Below the pieces are notes generated by a model. The model searched no databases, had not been told where the DNA came from, and was given only the letters and a program-made list of their open reading frames with translations. 64,000 bases of DNA from Aliigemmobacter aestuarii (GTDB lineage: Bacteria > Pseudomonadota > Alphaproteobacteria > Rhodobacterales > Rhodobacteraceae): NCBI RefSeq assembly GCF_004799285.1, contig NZ_SSND01000006.1:24490-88489 (forward strand), given 5' to 3'. Position numbers and translations under genes: made by a program. Positions 25,891 to 36,334 of this stretch are shown piece after piece (position 1 is the first letter of the stretch; the number at the start of each line of letters is the position of its first letter).

Positions 25891-27003
25891 ATGCCAGGGC
25901 GCAACCCGCTTCTGATGATCGCGGCCGGGGGCACCGGGGGGCACATGTTTCCGGCCCAGGCCCTGGCCGAACATTTCATCGCCCGCGGCTGGCGGGTGAA
26001 ACTTTCGACCGATGCGCGGGGCGCGCGCTATGCGGGCGGCTTTCCCGCCGCCGTGCAGATCGAACAGGTGGCCTCTGCCACCTTCGCGCGCGGCGGCGCG
26101 CTGGCGAAACTGGCCGTGCCCTTCCGCATCCTGGGCGGCGTCCTTGGGGCAACCTTCGGGATGCTGGTCGACCGTCCCGCGGTGGTGGTGGGCTTTGGCG
26201 GCTATCCCTCGATCCCGGCCCTTGCGGCGGCCTGGATCCTGCGGCGGCCGCGCATGATCCATGAACAGAACGGCGTCCTGGGGCGTGTGAACCAGGTCTT
26301 CGCCCGGCGCGTCGACGCGGTGGCCTGCGGCACCTGGCCCACGACCCTGCCTGCCGGCGTCGAGGGCACCCATACCGGCAACCCGGTGCGTGCCGCGGTC
26401 CGCGACCGCGCGGGCGCGGGATACATCCCGCCGGGCGACTATCCGATGAGCCTTCTGGTGATCGGCGGCAGCCAGGGCGCGCGCATCCTGTCCGAGGTCG
26501 TCCCCGCCGCCGTGGCCGCCCTGCCGGAACGCATCCGCCACAACCTGCGCGTCAGCCATCAGGCCCGCGACGAGGATATGGCCCAGGTTATCGCCACCTA
26601 TGACGCGGCGGGCATCCGGGCCGAGGTGCAGCCCTTCTTTTCCGACATCCCGCGCCGCCTGTCCGAGGCGCAGCTTGTGGTCTCGCGCTCGGGGGCCTCA
26701 TCGGTCGCCGACATCAGCGTGGTCGGCCGTCCGTCGATCCTGATCCCCTTTGCCGCCGCTACCGCCGACCACCAGACCGCCAACGCCCGCGGGCTGGTCG
26801 AAGGCGAGGCCGCGATCCTGATTCCCGAATCCGCCCTTGACGCGGCCAGCCTGTCGGCGCAAATGGCCGCCGTCCTTGAAAACCCCACCGCCGCCGAACG
26901 CATGGCCGCCAATGCGCTGGCCCAGGGGCGGCCCGACGCAACCGAACGACTGGCCGAGATGGTGCTGCGGCTGGCCAAAGACACGCCAGAGGAACCCCGA
27001 TGA
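25891..27003 (+). CDS. murG: UDP-GlcNAc:lipid I GlcNAc transferase MurG
   Basis: A 370-residue GT28 glycosyltransferase on the inner face of the membrane that turns lipid I into lipid II. The glycine-rich [16 protein letters not shown] is at the N-terminus, [14 protein letters not shown] and [11 protein letters not shown] in the first domain, and GGSQGAR plus the C-terminal [23 protein letters not shown] donor-binding block in the second. The stop overlaps the murC start (ATGA). Confidence 0.97.
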   Translation: MPGRNPLLMIAAGGTGGHMFPAQALAEHFIARGWRVKLSTDARGARYAGGFPAAVQIEQVASATFARGGALAKLAVPFRILGGVLGATFGMLVDRPAVVVGFGGYPSIPALAAAWILRRPRMIHEQNGVLGRVNQVFARRVDAVACGTWPTTLPAGVEGTHTGNPVRAAVRDRAGAGYIPPGDYPMSLLVIGGSQGARILSEVVPAAVAALPERIRHNLRVSHQARDEDMAQVIATYDAAGIRAEVQPFFSDIPRRLSEAQLVVSRSGASSVADISVVGRPSILIPFAAATADHQTANARGLVEGEAAILIPESALDAASLSAQMAAVLENPTAAERMAANALAQGRPDATERLAEMVLRLAKDTPEEPR

Positions 27004-28415
27004 ACGCCGCGACGAAACTGCCCCTGGAACTGGGGCCCATCCATTTCATCGGCATCGGCGGCATCGGTATGTCGGGCATCGCCGAGGTCCTGATGACGCA
27101 TGGCTACACCGTGCAGGGCTCGGATGCGAAAGCCTCGAAGATCACCGACCGGCTGGTAAGCCTGGGCGCCACCTTCTTCGAAGGCCAGCGCGCTGAGAAC
27201 ATCGGCGAGGGCGTGTCGGTCGTCGTGATCTCGTCCGCGATCAAGCGCGGCAACCCCGAACTGGAAGAGGCCCGCCGCCGCGGCCTTCCCGTGGTGCGCC
27301 GGGCCGAGATGCTGGCCGAACTGATGCGGATGCGGTCGAACATCGCGATCGCGGGGACGCATGGCAAGACGACGACCACCACGATGGTCGCGACCCTCCT
27401 GGACAAGGGCGGCTTTGATCCCACCGTGATCAACGGCGGTGTGATCCATGCCTATGGCTCGAATGCGCGGGCGGGTGCGGGCGAATGGATGGTGGTGGAG
27501 GCCGACGAAAGCGACGGCTCGTTCAACCGGCTGCCCGCGACCATCGCCATCGTCACCAACATCGACCCCGAACATATGGAGCATTGGGGCGATTTCGACG
27601 CGCTGCGCAAAGGGTTCTACGATTTCGTCACCAATATCCCGTTCTACGGCCTCGCCGTCTGCTGCACCGACCACCCCGAGGTGCAGGCTCTGGTGGGCCG
27701 CGTGACCGACCGCCGGGTCGTGACCTTCGGCTTCAACGCCCAGGCCGATGTGCGCGCCGTGAACCTGACCTATGAAAACGGTGTGGCGCATTTCGATGTG
27801 GCCCTTCAGGGCGAGGGCGAAGGCGCCGTGATCGAAGGCTGCACCCTGCCGATGCCGGGCGACCACAACGTCTCGAACGCGCTGTCGGCGGTGGCCGTGG
27901 CCCGCCATCTGGGCATGAAGAAGGATGAAATCCGCGCCGCGCTGGCCGGTTTCGGCGGCGTCAACCGCCGCTTCACCCGCGTGGGCGAGGTGGGCGGCGT
28001 CACCATCATCGACGATTACGGCCACCATCCGGTAGAGATCGCCGCCGTGCTGAAGGCCGCGCGGCAGGCGACCAAAGGCCGGATCATCGCCGTCCATCAG
28101 CCGCACCGCTACACGCGCCTGTCGAGCCTCTTCAACGATTTCTGCACCTGCTTTAACGAGGCAGACGTGGTGGCCATCGCCGAGGTCTATTCGGCGGGCG
28201 AAGACCCGATCCCCGGCGCCAGCCGTGCCGATCTGGTGGCGGGGCTGATCGCCCACGGCCACCGCCACGCCCGCGCGATCATGGACGAGGCCGACCTGGC
28301 GCGCCTGGTGAAGGAACAGGCCCGCCCCGGCGACATGGTCGTCTGTCTTGGCGCGGGCACGATCAGCACCTGGGCCAACAACCTGCCCGCGCGCCTGACG
28401 GACAAGGCCGCATGA
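27000..28415 (+). CDS. murC: UDP-MurNAc:L-alanine ligase MurC
   Basis: A 471-residue Mur ligase that starts the stem peptide. [16 protein letters not shown] (residues ~16-31) binds the UDP part, GTHGKTT is at 119-125, and EADESDGSF and [10 protein letters not shown] are further signatures. It overlaps murG by four bases and the next gene, DUF2484, by four bases. Confidence 0.97.
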   Translation: MNAATKLPLELGPIHFIGIGGIGMSGIAEVLMTHGYTVQGSDAKASKITDRLVSLGATFFEGQRAENIGEGVSVVVISSAIKRGNPELEEARRRGLPVVRRAEMLAELMRMRSNIAIAGTHGKTTTTTMVATLLDKGGFDPTVINGGVIHAYGSNARAGAGEWMVVEADESDGSFNRLPATIAIVTNIDPEHMEHWGDFDALRKGFYDFVTNIPFYGLAVCCTDHPEVQALVGRVTDRRVVTFGFNAQADVRAVNLTYENGVAHFDVALQGEGEGAVIEGCTLPMPGDHNVSNALSAVAVARHLGMKKDEIRAALAGFGGVNRRFTRVGEVGGVTIIDDYGHHPVEIAAVLKAARQATKGRIIAVHQPHRYTRLSSLFNDFCTCFNEADVVAIAEVYSAGEDPIPGASRADLVAGLIAHGHRHARAIMDEADLARLVKEQARPGDMVVCLGAGTISTWANNLPARLTDKAA

Positions 28416-28669
28416 CGGGCGCCAACCTCGCCCTCGGCGCGGCCTGCCTCTGGTTCCTGGCCGCCAACCTGATCGCCGTGCTGCCAAGCCGCGACCACCA
28501 CTGGCGCGCGGCCTATGGCCTGATCGCCGTGGGCGTGCCGATCCTGGGCTGGGTCGTCTATACCAACGGCCCGTGGATCGGCCTTCTGGTGCTGGCGGCA
28601 GGCGCCAGCGTCCTGCGCTGGCCGCTGCGCTACCTCGGCCGCTGGGTCAAGGCGCGCGTGCGGCCCTGA
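28412..28669 (+). CDS. DUF2484 family small membrane protein
   Basis: An 85-residue protein with three predicted membrane segments (residues ~4-24, 34-51 and 53-70) and a basic C-terminal tail (RWVKARVRP). It matches the DUF2484 family, which occurs in Rhodobacterales between murC and murB. It overlaps the murC stop by four bases (ATGA), so it is translationally coupled and made along with MurC. The function is unknown; a part in membrane steps of wall synthesis or division is inference. Confidence 0.82.
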   Translation: MTGANLALGAACLWFLAANLIAVLPSRDHHWRAAYGLIAVGVPILGWVVYTNGPWIGLLVLAAGASVLRWPLRYLGRWVKARVRP

Positions 28670-29070
28670 GGGCCACCTTTTGTTGCGCAGCCCCTGACTG
28701 CCGTCAAAGCCGCTGCGGTTGGGCAACAAGTCAGGACTGATGCCATCGCGCTGGAACAGGAAAGCAACCCTGCCGAGCCGCCCTATGATCTGTAACTTAA
28801 CACGTTGAAACATATAGTTTCACGCAGATCCAAGTGAGCCTTGTTCAACGCGAAGGGCTTCGGGCAACGGGGTCGGAACACTGGCGCTTCCGGACCCGCC
28901 GGTATGATCGTCCTGGTCATCGTGGCATTGACCCTGCGCAAACCCCTTCAACCTGAACCAAATACCCAAAATTCGTCCGCGCCGCTCGCATCATGTGCGG
29001 GGCAGGGGCGCCACCTTTCCTCGCCCCACTTCCCGCGATATAAGCCCATCGTCCAAACAAGGCCCCTGCG
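28670..29070. other. 401-bp gap inside the dcw cluster (DUF2484-murB)
   Basis: I see no supportable gene; a 77-codon frame at 28841-29074 is low-complexity in its second half and overlaps murB. The middle is poorer in G and C than the flanks and contains a perfect 6-bp stem (28806-28811 with 28817-28822, TGAAAC/GTTTCA). The gap probably breaks the operon and could supply a second promoter for murB-ddl-ftsQAZ. I found no clear -35/-10 pair. Confidence 0.5.
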
Positions 29071-29994
29071 ATGACCCTGCCCACCCCCCGTGGACCCCTG
29101 ACCCCTGACCGGCCCTTGGCCGATCTCACCTGGCTGCGCGTGGGCGGGCCTGCGGACTGGCTGTTCCAGCCTGCGGACGAGGCCGATCTGGCCGATTTCC
29201 TGCGCGCGCTGCCGCCCGAGGTCCCGGTCTTCCCGATGGGGGTCGGGTCGAACCTGATCGTGCGCGACGGCGGCATCAGGGCGGTGGTGATCCGGCTCGG
29301 GCGGGGTTTCAACGGGATCGAGGTGGCGGGCGACCGGGTCACGGCGGGGGCGGCGGCGCTCGATGCCCATGTGGCGCGCCGCGCGGCCGAGGCCGGGCGC
29401 GACCTGACCTTCCTGCGCACCATCCCCGGCTCGATCGGCGGTGCGGTCAGGATGAACGCGGGCTGCTATGGCCAGTATGTCGCCGACGCGCTGGAAAGCA
29501 TCCGCATCGTCACCCGCGACGGGCGGGTGGAAACCCTGCCTGCCGCTGCGCTGAACCTGCGCTACCGCCAGTCGGACCTGCCCGAGGGGGCGGTGATCGT
29601 CTCGGCCACCTTCCGCGCGCCCGAGGGCGATCCGGCCGCGCTTTCCGCGCGGATGGACGACCAGATCGCCAGGCGCGACGCGAGCCAGCCGACGAAGGAC
29701 CGGTCGGCGGGGTCCACCTTCCGCAATCCGGCCGGGTTTTCATCCACCGGGCGGGCGGACGACAGCCACGAACTGAAGGCCTGGAAGGTGATCGACGACG
29801 CGGGCATGCGCGGGGCGACGCTTGGCGGCGCGCAGATGAGCCCGATGCATTCGAACTTCCTCATCAACATCGGGGGGGCAACCGCCGAAGACCTCGAAAA
29901 TCTGGGGGAGGAGGTGCGAAAAAGGGTTTTCCAAAACAGCGGGATCACGCTAGAGTGGGAAATCATGCGGGTGGGCGAACCAGCCGCGAAATAA
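29071..29994 (+). CDS. murB: UDP-N-acetylenolpyruvoylglucosamine reductase MurB
   Basis: A 307-residue FAD- and NADPH-dependent reductase that makes UDP-MurNAc. The FAD-binding blocks [26 protein letters not shown] ([11 protein letters not shown]) and [19 protein letters not shown] are clear, and the catalytic serine lies in [11 protein letters not shown], with the final [20 protein letters not shown]. It lacks the extra tyrosine-loop domain of type I enzymes, so it is the shorter type II form. Confidence 0.96.
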   Translation: MTLPTPRGPLTPDRPLADLTWLRVGGPADWLFQPADEADLADFLRALPPEVPVFPMGVGSNLIVRDGGIRAVVIRLGRGFNGIEVAGDRVTAGAAALDAHVARRAAEAGRDLTFLRTIPGSIGGAVRMNAGCYGQYVADALESIRIVTRDGRVETLPAAALNLRYRQSDLPEGAVIVSATFRAPEGDPAALSARMDDQIARRDASQPTKDRSAGSTFRNPAGFSSTGRADDSHELKAWKVIDDAGMRGATLGGAQMSPMHSNFLINIGGATAEDLENLGEEVRKRVFQNSGITLEWEIMRVGEPAAK

Positions 29995-30032
29995 CGACAA
30001 TAACGGGCGCAACAGCCCGGTGAGGCAGTAAG

Positions 30033-30956
30033 ATGGCGGGAATGTCGGGCAAGGCATCCCCCCGTGTGGCGGTGCTGATGGGTGGGCTTTCCGCAGAGCG
30101 GGAGGTGTCGCTTGTCACCGGGCGCGCCTGCGCCCAGGCCCTGCGCGCGGCGGGATACGATCAGGTGATCGAGGTCGATTGCGGCCTGGACCTTGCCGCA
30201 CGACTGGCCGAACTGAAACCCGATGTCTGCTTCAATGCCCTGCATGGCCGCTGGGGCGAGGACGGCTGCGTCCAGGGCATGCTGGAATGGCTGCGCATCC
30301 CATATACCCATTCGGGGGTCATGGCCTCGGCCATCGCGATGGACAAGGCCCGCGCGAAAGAGGTCTACCGCGCCGCGGGCCTGCCGGTGGTGGACAGCGT
30401 GATCGCCCGCCGCGAGGATGTCGAGGCGGGCCATGTCCTGCCGCCGCCCTATGTGGTCAAGCCCAACAACGAGGGGTCTTCGGTCGGGGTCTACATCGTC
30501 CATCCCGGATCGAACGCGCCGCGCCTGTCGGACAGCATGCCCGCGACGGTGATGGTGGAAACCTACGCGCCGGGGCGCGAGCTGACCTGTTCGGTGATGG
30601 GGGACCGCGCGCTGTGCGTGACCGACATCATCACCCAGGGCTGGTATGATTTCGACGCCAAGTACAAGCCGGGCGGGTCGCGCCATGTGCTGCCCGCCGA
30701 ACTGCCGGACGAGATCACGGCAGCCTGCCTTGACTATGCGCTGCGCGCCCATCGGGCGCTTGGCTGCCGGGGTCTTAGCCGCACCGATTTCCGCTGGGAC
30801 GAGGCGCGCGGGCTGGCGGGCCTGATCCTTCTGGAAACCAATACCCAGCCGGGGATGACGCCCACCTCGCTTTCGCCCGAACAGGCCGCGCATTGCGGCA
30901 TCCCGTTCCCCGAACTCTGTCGCTGGATCGTGGAGGATGCCTCATGCGACCGCTAG
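30033..30956 (+). CDS. ddl: D-alanine:D-alanine ligase Ddl
   Basis: A 307-residue ATP-grasp enzyme that makes the D-Ala-D-Ala dipeptide used by Mur[18 protein letters not shown] opens the protein, [11 protein letters not shown] and [14 protein letters not shown] form the nucleotide site, and [15 protein letters not shown] binds metal near the end. A second ATG nine bases downstream (30042) is an equally good start. The ftsQ gene begins inside its last 13 bases. Confidence 0.96.
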   Translation: MAGMSGKASPRVAVLMGGLSAEREVSLVTGRACAQALRAAGYDQVIEVDCGLDLAARLAELKPDVCFNALHGRWGEDGCVQGMLEWLRIPYTHSGVMASAIAMDKARAKEVYRAAGLPVVDSVIARREDVEAGHVLPPPYVVKPNNEGSSVGVYIVHPGSNAPRLSDSMPATVMVETYAPGRELTCSVMGDRALCVTDIITQGWYDFDAKYKPGGSRHVLPAELPDEITAACLDYALRAHRALGCRGLSRTDFRWDEARGLAGLILLETNTQPGMTPTSLSPEQAAHCGIPFPELCRWIVEDASCDR

Positions 30957-31879
30957 GCGCCGCCCCCCGCCGTCTTGCCCCGCCCCATGCCGGAGCCGAT
31001 GCCCGCCCGGCAACCGCCGCGCGCCGCGATCCCGCCCCTAGCCGCGTCGCCTACCGCCTTCACCGGCTGTGGCTGACGCCGGTCTTCCGGGTGGCCATGC
31101 GGGTCGGCATGCCCGCCTTCGTTCTGGCGCTGGCGTCGGGGGTTTTCCTGTCCGACGATGCCCGGCGCGAGGCCGTGGTGGCCAAGTGGACCGAAATGCG
31201 CGAGGCCTTCGAGCAGCGCCCCGAATTCATGGTCAGCATGATCGCCGTCGACGGCGCCTCGAACGACCTTGCGGATGCGGTGCGGAAGGCTGCGGCGCTG
31301 TCGCTGCCGCGATCCTCGTTCGATCTGGATCTGGATGCCGCGCGGATGCGGATCGAGGCGCTGGATGCCGTCCGGTCTGCGGAACTGCGGGTGAAGTCGG
31401 GCGGCGTGGTGCAGATCGACATCACCGAACGGCTGCCTGCCGTGGTCTTGCGCCGCGAAACGGCGCTGGAGTTGCTGGACGCAGAGGGGCATCGCGTGGC
31501 GATGTTGCTGGCGCGTGGCGACCGACCCGACCTGCCGCTTCTGGCCGGAACAGGGGCCGAGGACGCGGTGCCCGAGGCGCTGGCGCTGGTGGCGGCGGCC
31601 GAGCCGATCCTGCCACGGCTGCGCGGCCTTGTGCGGATCAGCGAACGGCGTTGGGACCTGTTGCTGGACCGCGACCAGAGGATCCTGCTGCCCGCCGATC
31701 AACCTGTCCGCGCGCTGGAACGGCTGCTGGCGCTGGACAAGGCCGAAGACCTGCTGGCGCGCGACATTGCCGCTGTGGACCTTCGGCTGAAGGCCCGCCC
31801 CGTGCTGCGCCTGGCCCCCTATGCCCTGTCGCAACTGCGCGGGATTGACGAGACCGAGACCGTGGGAGACGACCTGTGA
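30944..31879 (+). CDS. ftsQ: cell division protein FtsQ
   Basis: A 311-residue bitopic inner-membrane protein linking cytoplasmic and periplasmic division proteins. The N-terminus (~55 residues) is proline- and arginine-rich, a membrane segment follows (~62-80), then the POTRA domain (~95-165, with [19 protein letters not shown]) and the FtsQ-type domain. The start at 30944 has GGAGGA seven bases upstream. Its stop overlaps the ftsA GTG start. Confidence 0.92.
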   Translation: MRPLGAAPRRLAPPHAGADARPATAARRDPAPSRVAYRLHRLWLTPVFRVAMRVGMPAFVLALASGVFLSDDARREAVVAKWTEMREAFEQRPEFMVSMIAVDGASNDLADAVRKAAALSLPRSSFDLDLDAARMRIEALDAVRSAELRVKSGGVVQIDITERLPAVVLRRETALELLDAEGHRVAMLLARGDRPDLPLLAGTGAEDAVPEALALVAAAEPILPRLRGLVRISERRWDLLLDRDQRILLPADQPVRALERLLALDKAEDLLARDIAAVDLRLKARPVLRLAPYALSQLRGIDETETVGDDL

Positions 31880-33210
31880 CCGACCTGTATCAGAGCCAGC
31901 GCGCCATGCGGCACATGCGCAAGACCGCGATGCAACGCGGCGTGATCGCGATCCTCGACATCGGCAGTTCCAAGATCGCCTGCCTGATCCTGCGCTTCGA
32001 CGGGCCGGAACGCCTGCGCGAGGTCGATGGGGTCGGGCCGATGGCCGGGCAATCCTCGTTCCGGGTGATCGGGGCCGCAACGACCCGGTCGCGCGGGGTG
32101 CGCTTTGGCGAGATCGCGGTGATGAACGAAACCGAACGTGCGATCCGCACGGCGGTGCAGGGGGCGCAGAAGATGGCGGGCGTGCGGGTCGATCACGCGA
32201 TCGCCTGCTTCTCGGGGGCAGAGCCGCGCAGCTACGGGCTTGCCGGTGAATGGGACCTTCAGGACAGCGTCGTGACCGAACAGGACGTGGCCCGCGTGCT
32301 GGCCGCCTGCGATGTGCCCGACATCGGCCACGGTCGCGAGGTGCTGCACGCCCAGCCGGTCAATTTCGCGCTGGACCACCGCACGGGGCTGGCCGATCCG
32401 CGCGGCCAGATCGGAAACCGGCTGGCCTGCGACATGCATCTTCTGTCGGTCGATGCCGATGTGGTGCAGAACCTGCTTTACTGCATCAAGCGCTGTGATC
32501 TGGAACTCGCCGGGATCGCTTCGTCGGCTTATGTCTCGGGCATTTCCTCGCTGGTCGAGGACGAACAGGAACTGGGTGCCGCCTGCATCGACATGGGCGG
32601 CGGATCGACCGGCGTGTCGATCTTCATCAAGAAGCACATGATCTATGCGGATGCCGTGCGGATGGGGGGCGATCATGTCTCGCTCGACATCTCGAAGGGT
32701 TTGCATGTGCCGCTGGCCACGGCCGAGCGGATCAAGACCAAGCACGGCGGGGTGCATGCCACCAGCATGGACGACCGCGACATGATCGAGATCGGCGGCG
32801 ACAGCGGCGACTGGGAGAAGGATCGCCGCCAGGTGAGCCGGACCGAGCTGATCGGGATCATGCGGCCGAGGGTCGAGGAGATTCTGGAAGAGGTGCGCGT
32901 GCGGCTTGACGCGGCGGGCTTTGAACACCTGCCCAGCCAGCAGATCGTGCTGACCGGCGGCGCAAGCCAGATCCCCGGTCTTGACGGGCTGGCCTCGCGC
33001 ATCCTGGGCCAGCGCGTGCGCCTTGGCCGCCCGCTGCGTGTGCAGGGGCTGCCGCAGGCCGTTACCGGGCCTGCCTTTGCCTCGGCGGTGGGGCTGTGCC
33101 TGTTCGCGGCCCATCCGCAGGACGAATGGTGGGATTTCGAGGTGCCGACCGAAAAATACCCGGCAAGGTCGCTCAAGAGGGCGCTCAAGTGGTTCAAGGA
33201 CAACTGGTGA
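31876..33210 (+). CDS. ftsA: cell division protein FtsA
   Basis: A 444-residue actin-like ATPase that tethers FtsZ to the membrane. VIAILDIGSSKIACLI is the first phosphate motif, AACIDMGGGSTGVSIF the second, and IVLTGGASQIPGLDGLA the adenosine motif. The C-terminal KRALKWFKDNW is the amphipathic membrane-targeting helix. It begins at GTG, overlapping the ftsQ stop; an ATG ~30 bases in is a possible shorter start. Confidence 0.96.
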   Translation: MTDLYQSQRAMRHMRKTAMQRGVIAILDIGSSKIACLILRFDGPERLREVDGVGPMAGQSSFRVIGAATTRSRGVRFGEIAVMNETERAIRTAVQGAQKMAGVRVDHAIACFSGAEPRSYGLAGEWDLQDSVVTEQDVARVLAACDVPDIGHGREVLHAQPVNFALDHRTGLADPRGQIGNRLACDMHLLSVDADVVQNLLYCIKRCDLELAGIASSAYVSGISSLVEDEQELGAACIDMGGGSTGVSIFIKKHMIYADAVRMGGDHVSLDISKGLHVPLATAERIKTKHGGVHATSMDDRDMIEIGGDSGDWEKDRRQVSRTELIGIMRPRVEEILEEVRVRLDAAGFEHLPSQQIVLTGGASQIPGLDGLASRILGQRVRLGRPLRVQGLPQAVTGPAFASAVGLCLFAAHPQDEWWDFEVPTEKYPARSLKRALKWFKDNW

Positions 33211-33311
33211 TCCGCAAGATACAGCGGTCATGGCGAAATCCCGCTGAAACGGGCCGTATTCCCCCAATATTTTGTGGGAAAGCCTGTTTTTTTCGTGACC
33301 TCGCGGGGAAC

Positions 33312-33332
33312 TGTGGATAGAATTGTGGGTAA
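33312..33332 (-). promoter_or_regulatory. two near-consensus DnaA boxes upstream of ftsZ
   Basis: TGTGGATAG (33312-33320) and TGTGGGTAA (33324-33332) each differ by one base from TGTGGATAA, the complement of the DnaA box TTATCCACA, in the same orientation and 12 bp apart. They lie about 95-115 bp before the ftsZ start, in the only sizeable gap between ftsA and ftsZ. Confidence 0.4.
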
Positions 33333-33425
33333 TTCGGTTCTGGGCGCCTCGGGACGGGCGGGAATCGGACCGAAACGGATAAAATGGCGGCCGATGAGGC
33401 TGGGACAAAGACAGGCGGATTGGCA

Positions 33426-35024
33426 ATGGCTCTGAACTTGATGATGACCTCGCAGCGCGACGAATTGAAGCCGCGGATCACGGTGTTCGGCGTGGGCGGC
33501 GCCGGGGGCAACGCGGTCAACAACATGATCGAGAAAAGCCTTGAAGGGGTCGAGTTCGTCGTCGCCAACACCGATGCGCAGGCGCTGCAGCAAAGCCGCG
33601 CCGAGGCCCGCATCCAGATGGGCGTGAAGGCGACCGAGGGCCTGGGCGCCGGTGCCCGGCCGACGGTCGGTGCCGCTGCCGCCGAGGAAACCATCGAAGA
33701 GATCGTCGATCATCTGGCGGGCGCGCACATGTGCTTCATCACCGCCGGGATGGGCGGCGGCACCGGAACCGGCGCTGCCCCGATCATCGCGCAGGCCGCG
33801 CGTGAGCTGGGTGTGCTGACAGTGGGCGTCGTGACGAAGCCTTTCCAGTTCGAAGGCGCCAAGCGCATGAAGCAGGCCGAAGAGGGCATCGAAGCCCTGC
33901 AGAAGGTCGTCGATACGCTGATCATCATCCCGAACCAGAACCTGTTCCGGCTTGCCAACGAGCGCACCACCTTTACCGAAGCCTTCGCCATGGCTGACGA
34001 CGTGCTCTATCAGGGCGTGAAGGGCGTGACCGACCTGATGGTGCGCCCCGGCCTGATCAACCTCGACTTCGCCGACGTCCGCGCGGTGATGGACGAGATG
34101 GGCAAGGCGATGATGGGCACGGGCGAGGCGCAGGGCGATGACCGCGCCGTGCAGGCCGCCGAAAAGGCCATCGCCAACCCGCTTCTGGACGAAATCAGCC
34201 TGAACGGCGCCAAGGGCGTGCTGATCAACATCACCGGCGGCTACGACCTGACGCTGTTCGAACTGGACGAGGCCGCGAACATCATCCGCGAAAAGGTGGA
34301 CCCAGACGCCAATATCATCGTCGGCTCCACGCTGGATCCGTCGATGGAAGGCGCGATGCGCGTTTCGGTCGTGGCGACCGGGATCGACGCCTCGAACGTG
34401 AAGACGGATGCGCCGGTGGCGCGCCGGTCGATGGCAGCCCCGCTTCCGCAGCCGACCCCGGTCGCCGAACCCGCCCGCGAACCTGCCGTCAAGGTGCAGG
34501 TGGTTCCCGCCGCCGCGCAGGCACCTGTTGCCCCGCCCATGCCGGAAGAGGCGCCCTCGCTGTTCGACGCGGTCGAGGATCATGCCGCCGACGATCTGCC
34601 GCCGCCGGCCTATGTGCCGCCGCGTGCCCCGGCGCAGCCTGCTGTCCGCGCCGCCGCGCCCGCGGCTGCGCTGGACAATGACGCCGCTGCCTTCGTCGCG
34701 CCCCGTCCGCGTGCGACGGGCCAGCCCTCGCCCGAGGCGCTGGCGCGCCTTCAGGCCGCCGTCAACAAGTCGCCTGCCGGTGCCACGCGTCCGGCTGCCG
34801 CTGCGGCCCCGCGTCCGGCGGCACCCGCCCCTGCGGAACGTCCGCGGTTCGGTATCGGGTCGCTGATCAACCGGATGGCAGGCCATGCAGAGCCGGCCCC
34901 GGAACGGCCCGCAGCAGCCGCCCGGCAACAGCCGCCGGTCACGCATTACGACGACGAACCGGAACTGAGCGCCGATCAGGAACGGATCGAGATCCCCGCG
35001 TTCCTGCGCCGCCAGGCCAACTGA
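33426..35024 (+). CDS. ftsZ: cell division GTPase FtsZ
   Basis: The 532-residue tubulin-like GTPase forms the Z ring. The tubulin signature GGGTGTG is at 110-116, [15 protein letters not shown] near residue 20, and the catalytic T7 loop [11 protein letters not shown] near 215. Residues ~330-515 are a long alanine- and proline-rich linker, and the C-terminal peptide IEIPAFLRR binds FtsA and other partners. The linker is long compared with E. coli but usual for alphaproteobacteria. The start at 33426 gives the Rhodobacter-type N-terminus; the frame also has an ATG 42 bases upstream. Confidence 0.97.
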   Translation: MALNLMMTSQRDELKPRITVFGVGGAGGNAVNNMIEKSLEGVEFVVANTDAQALQQSRAEARIQMGVKATEGLGAGARPTVGAAAAEETIEEIVDHLAGAHMCFITAGMGGGTGTGAAPIIAQAARELGVLTVGVVTKPFQFEGAKRMKQAEEGIEALQKVVDTLIIIPNQNLFRLANERTTFTEAFAMADDVLYQGVKGVTDLMVRPGLINLDFADVRAVMDEMGKAMMGTGEAQGDDRAVQAAEKAIANPLLDEISLNGAKGVLINITGGYDLTLFELDEAANIIREKVDPDANIIVGSTLDPSMEGAMRVSVVATGIDASNVKTDAPVARRSMAAPLPQPTPVAEPAREPAVKVQVVPAAAQAPVAPPMPEEAPSLFDAVEDHAADDLPPPAYVPPRAPAQPAVRAAAPAAALDNDAAAFVAPRPRATGQPSPEALARLQAAVNKSPAGATRPAAAAAPRPAAPAPAERPRFGIGSLINRMAGHAEPAPERPAAAARQQPPVTHYDDEPELSADQERIEIPAFLRRQAN

Positions 35025-35048
35025 AGCGGTCACGATTTATCAGGGAAG

Positions 35049-35076
35049 GGCCCGGTTCGCCGGGTCTTTTCTTTTT
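35049..35076 (+). terminator. Rho-independent terminator after ftsZ
   Basis: CCCGG (35051-35055) pairs with CCGGG (35060-35064) around a TTCG loop, extended by a G-T and a G-C pair, followed by TCTTTTCTTTTT. It begins 25 bases after the ftsZ stop and ends the dcw transcript. Confidence 0.85.
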
Positions 35077-35157
35077 GCATTCCAGTGACTTGCATCTGAT
35101 TTGGCGGTTCTTTGCGCGACCTCGGGCGCACTGTTACATCCCGTTACAAAGAGTGAG

Positions 35158-35186
35158 TTGTTCCCGCGGGGGCGGTCACTTAGTTA
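35158..35186 (+). promoter_or_regulatory. candidate lpxC promoter
   Basis: TTGTTC (35158-35163), a 17-base spacer and TAGTTA (35181-35186) lie downstream of the ftsZ terminator and 64 bp before the lpxC start. The -35 matches four of six positions and the -10 is only moderate. Confidence 0.4.
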
Positions 35187-35249
35187 AAATCCGTAAAAGT
35201 CCCGCCACGACGGGCCGGTTCTTCCAGGGGTCGGCTCTTCGGACCAGAC

Positions 35250-36197
35250 ATGGCGTGGATAACCCAGAGGCTCAAGTTGCAGAACACGCTCCGCTCCGCT
35301 GTCGTCTTTGAAGGGCTCGGGCTCCATTCCGGGGAACCCGTGCGGATGGTCGTCCATCCCGCCTCGGCCGATTACGGGATCTGGTTCAAGCGCACCGACG
35401 TGACCGGCTCTGACGCGATGATCGCGGCCCGCTGGGATGCCGTCGTTCCCTCGAAGCTGTGCACGCTTCTGGCCAACCGGCAGGGCGTGACCGTCTCGAC
35501 CGTCGAACATGTGATGGCGGCGCTGGCGGGCTGTGCGATCCACAACGCGCTGATCGAGATCGACGGGCCGGAAGTGCCGATCCTTGACGGATCGTCGGCG
35601 CCCTTCGTCCAGGCCTTCATCGCCCGCGGGCTGCGCGAACAGTCCGCGCCCGTCCGCGCGATCCGCGTGCTGCGTCCGGTCGAGGTGCGCGAAGGTGACG
35701 CGGTCGCCCGGCTGGATCCGTCCGACATGCTGGAAATCGACTTCCGCATCGACTTTGCCGAACCGGCCATCGGCCAGCAGGAAAAGCGCCTGAACATGGC
35801 AAACGGTGCCTTTGTGCGCGAACTTTGCGACAGCCGCACCTTCTGCCGCCAGTCCGATGTGGACGTGATGCGCGCGAATGGCCTGGCGCTTGGCGGCACG
35901 CTGGAAAACGCCGTGGTGTTCGATGCCGACGGGGTGCTTTCGCCTGGCGGCCTGCGCCACGCCGACGAGCCGGTTCGCCACAAGATGCTTGACGCCCTCG
36001 GTGATCTGGCGCTGGCGGGCGGGCCGATCCTGGGCCGCTATACCGGGGTTCGGGCGGGGCATGCGATGACCAATCGCCTGCTGCGGGCGCTGTTTGCGGA
36101 CCCGACCTTGTACGAGATCGTGGACTGCGGCGACCAGACCGTCTGCAAACTGCCCGGCATGGGCGTTGTGCGGGCGGATGTCCCCGCGCGCGCCTGA
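35250..36197 (+). CDS. lpxC: UDP-3-O-acyl-GlcNAc deacetylase LpxC
   Basis: A 315-residue zinc enzyme for the committed step of lipid A synthesis. Zinc ligands are His87 (in TVEHVMAAL), His244 and Asp248 (in HKMLD); Glu86 is the catalytic base and His271 (in RAGHAM) the general acid. The length is usual. It has its own promoter region after the ftsZ terminator, but the place next to ftsZ is conserved in many proteobacteria. Confidence 0.97.
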   Translation: MAWITQRLKLQNTLRSAVVFEGLGLHSGEPVRMVVHPASADYGIWFKRTDVTGSDAMIAARWDAVVPSKLCTLLANRQGVTVSTVEHVMAALAGCAIHNALIEIDGPEVPILDGSSAPFVQAFIARGLREQSAPVRAIRVLRPVEVREGDAVARLDPSDMLEIDFRIDFAEPAIGQQEKRLNMANGAFVRELCDSRTFCRQSDVDVMRANGLALGGTLENAVVFDADGVLSPGGLRHADEPVRHKMLDALGDLALAGGPILGRYTGVRAGHAMTNRLLRALFADPTLYEIVDCGDQTVCKLPGMGVVRADVPARA

Positions 36198-36334
36198 CCT
36201 GCGGAAAAGCCTGCAAAGGCGTTTTGCGCCGCGGATTTTTCTGTGCTAGGACGGTTGCCAAGCGGTGGCCGGACGGGCATTTTCGTCGGGTGCCGGACGG
36301 GCAAAGAGTAATCGGACAGGCAGGTAAGCAGAGC

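Noticed and set aside
28841..29074. 77-codon gene between DUF2484 and murB
   Set aside because: Low-complexity, no ribosome site, overlaps murB and resembles no family.
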